The notes beneath the pieces were generated by a model. It searched no databases. It had not been told where the DNA came from and saw only the letters and a list, made by a program, of their open reading frames with translations. Made by a program: the position numbers and the translations under genes. From positions 2,491,001 through 2,555,000 of the forward strand of contig NZ_JABFHO010000001.1 in NCBI RefSeq assembly GCF_013404085.1: DNA of 64,000 bases, in the 5' to 3' direction. Below are positions 63,083-64,000 of the stretch, piece by piece (the first letter of the stretch is position 1; the number at the start of each line of letters is the position of its first letter). The stretch comes from Winogradskyella helgolandensis (GTDB lineage: Bacteria > Bacteroidota > Bacteroidia > Flavobacteriales > Flavobacteriaceae).

Positions 63083-64000
63083 TTAGAATTTATGTTTTTT
63101 AATTAAAGTATCGCGTTCATTTTTAAGCTGAGAACTCAAACCAATTTTGTATATATGCGGATTTTGAAAACGTTTGTATTCATTAGGAAGTTGTTTTAAA
63201 CGCGCTTGCGAATATTCCGAAATTTCCGTCACAGTTCGAGATGGAACTATTTTTTTTCCATCTTTCATCACTTGTTCAAGCAGAGGTTCATGTTTAAAAG
63301 AACTTAGATCTAAACTTTTAGTTGAATCAAAAGGATGTTCCATAAGCGAAACATTACCTTCGGAAAAAAGCGCTATAGCATCAGCTCCGTAGAACATACC
63401 ATTGTCGTCTAGCATGCGGTACACTTGCTTTTTAAATGGTAAGGATGTTTTAATAATATTTTCAGAAAGTTTGATTCTCGGTGTGTCATTATATTCTGAT
63501 AATTTATAGACTCCATCTAATGCAGCATCTGGTTTTCCTGTGACCAAGTTGGTTCCAACTCCGAAAATATCAATAGGAGCTCCTTGTTCTTTTAAACTTT
63601 TTATAACATATTCATCCAATTGGTTGGAGGCCACAATGTTTACATAACCCAAATTAGCATCATCTAGTATAGCTCGTGTTTTTTTAGATAAATAGGCCAA
63701 ATCGCCACTGTCTAAACGCACTCCTAACAATTGCTCTCCTCGTTTCTCCATTTCTTTGGCTACCGTAATGGCATTTGGTAGTCCGCTTTTAAGCGTATTA
63801 TAAGTATCTATTAATAGGACACAATTGTTCGGTCGCATTTTAGCAAAATCTCGAAAAGCTTGCAATTCTTCATCATAACTTTGTATAAAAGAATGTGCCA
63901 TGGTGCCTGAAGAAGGAATATTATAATCTTCGGCAGCCTTCACATTACTGGTACTGTCAAAACCACCAATAGCAGCAGCTCTAGACGCGTAATAGCCACC
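63083..64000 (-). CDS. pncB: Nicotinate phosphoribosyltransferase, 5' end outside window
   Basis: This enzyme joins nicotinate to phosphoribosyl pyrophosphate. The frame is open to the right edge (upstream codons read GGYYASRAAAIGGFDSTSNV), so the GTG at 63943 is internal. Only the C-terminal two-thirds is in the window. Seen here: SGTMAHSFIQSY with the expected phosphate-binding Ser/His, LLIDTYNT, GVRLDSGDLAYLSKK (substrate-binding) and FGVGTNLVTG. The remaining part and start codon lie beyond 64000. It is upstream of pncA in the same operon. Confidence 0.93.
   Translation of the reverse strand, partial: GGYYASRAAAIGGFDSTSNVKAAEDYNIPSSGTMAHSFIQSYDEELQAFRDFAKMRPNNCVLLIDTYNTLKSGLPNAITVAKEMEKRGEQLLGVRLDSGDLAYLSKKTRAILDDANLGYVNIVASNQLDEYVIKSLKEQGAPIDIFGVGTNLVTGKPDAALDGVYKLSEYNDTPRIKLSENIIKTSLPFKKQVYRMLDDNGMFYGADAIALFSEGNVSLMEHPFDSTKSLDLSSFKHEPLLEQVMKDGKKIVPSRTVTEISEYSQARLKQLPNEYKRFQNPHIYKIGLSSQLKNERDTLIKKHKF

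Overview
The window is bacterial chromosome from the Bacteroidota, most likely a marine member of the Flavobacteriaceae. The evidence is the very AT-rich sequence, intergenic -7 boxes of the Bacteroidota type TAnnTTTG, a general lack of Shine-Dalgarno sequences, and the gene content: a simplified V-type ATPase operon with a DUF2764-like gene, a TonB-dependent receptor, and SPII lipoprotein cytochromes. The genus cannot be named. Both ends cut through genes: a sensor/sigma-54 activator on the left and nicotinate phosphoribosyltransferase on the right. I saw no rRNA, tRNA, CRISPR array, insertion sequence or phage gene.

Layout. 1-11 kb: a large REC-GAF-PAS5-GAF-AAA-HTH sigma-54 activator, two tandem small STAS-like proteins, a sterol-desaturase family enzyme, an SLC13-type transporter with RCK_C domains, an outer-membrane phospholipase A and a DUF457-type membrane hydrolase. 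10.8-19.1 kb: a two-domain universal stress protein leading a V-ATPase operon in the order A-B-E-DUF2764-D-I-K. Its proteolipid carries the ligand residues of Na+-binding rings. 19.2-20 kb: a CPBP-family membrane protein that has lost its catalytic residues.

20.7-39 kb: a natural-product cluster on the + strand. It holds a SAM methyltransferase, a hybrid NRPS/PKS (A-PCP-KS-AT-ACP-aminotransferase), two paralogous single-module NRPSs (C-A-PCP-TE), a free thioesterase and an Sfp-type phosphopantetheinyl transferase. All three adenylation domains read as near-identical glycine-like codes. The first protein should make a glycine-malonate unit whose beta-keto group is transaminated (a 3,4-diaminobutyrate-like unit). 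The second and third add glycine-like residues. Three related thioesterases in a row are unusual. Unusually long AT-rich gaps (430-670 bp) separate several of these genes.

39-49.7 kb: a respiratory, sulfur and oxidative-stress block: c-type cytochrome plus thioredoxin, a small membrane protein, an OprC-like putative copper TonB receptor with a Cys-rich partner, a peroxiredoxin, a persulfide dioxygenase-rhodanese fusion with two methyltransferase-type genes, and cytochrome bd oxidase. 49.7-57.2 kb: a TetR-controlled efflux operon (TolC, HlyD, OsmC, two ABC ATPases, two ABC-2 permeases) with small hairpins just before three of its start codons. 57.4-59.5 kb: a sulfide:quinone oxidoreductase operon with an unannotated 45-residue ORF and a cytochrome c'-like lipoprotein. 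59.6-64 kb (minus strand): NAD genes nadB, nadA, pncA, pncB.

The strongest regulatory observation is a palindrome, GTAAC-N4-GTTAC, found before four transcription units (cytochrome/thioredoxin, peroxiredoxin, cytochrome bd, SQR). In all four its centre lies 35.5-36.5 bp before the end of a -7 box. This is the geometry expected of a CRP/FNR-family class II activator site and suggests that these respiratory and stress genes form one regulon.
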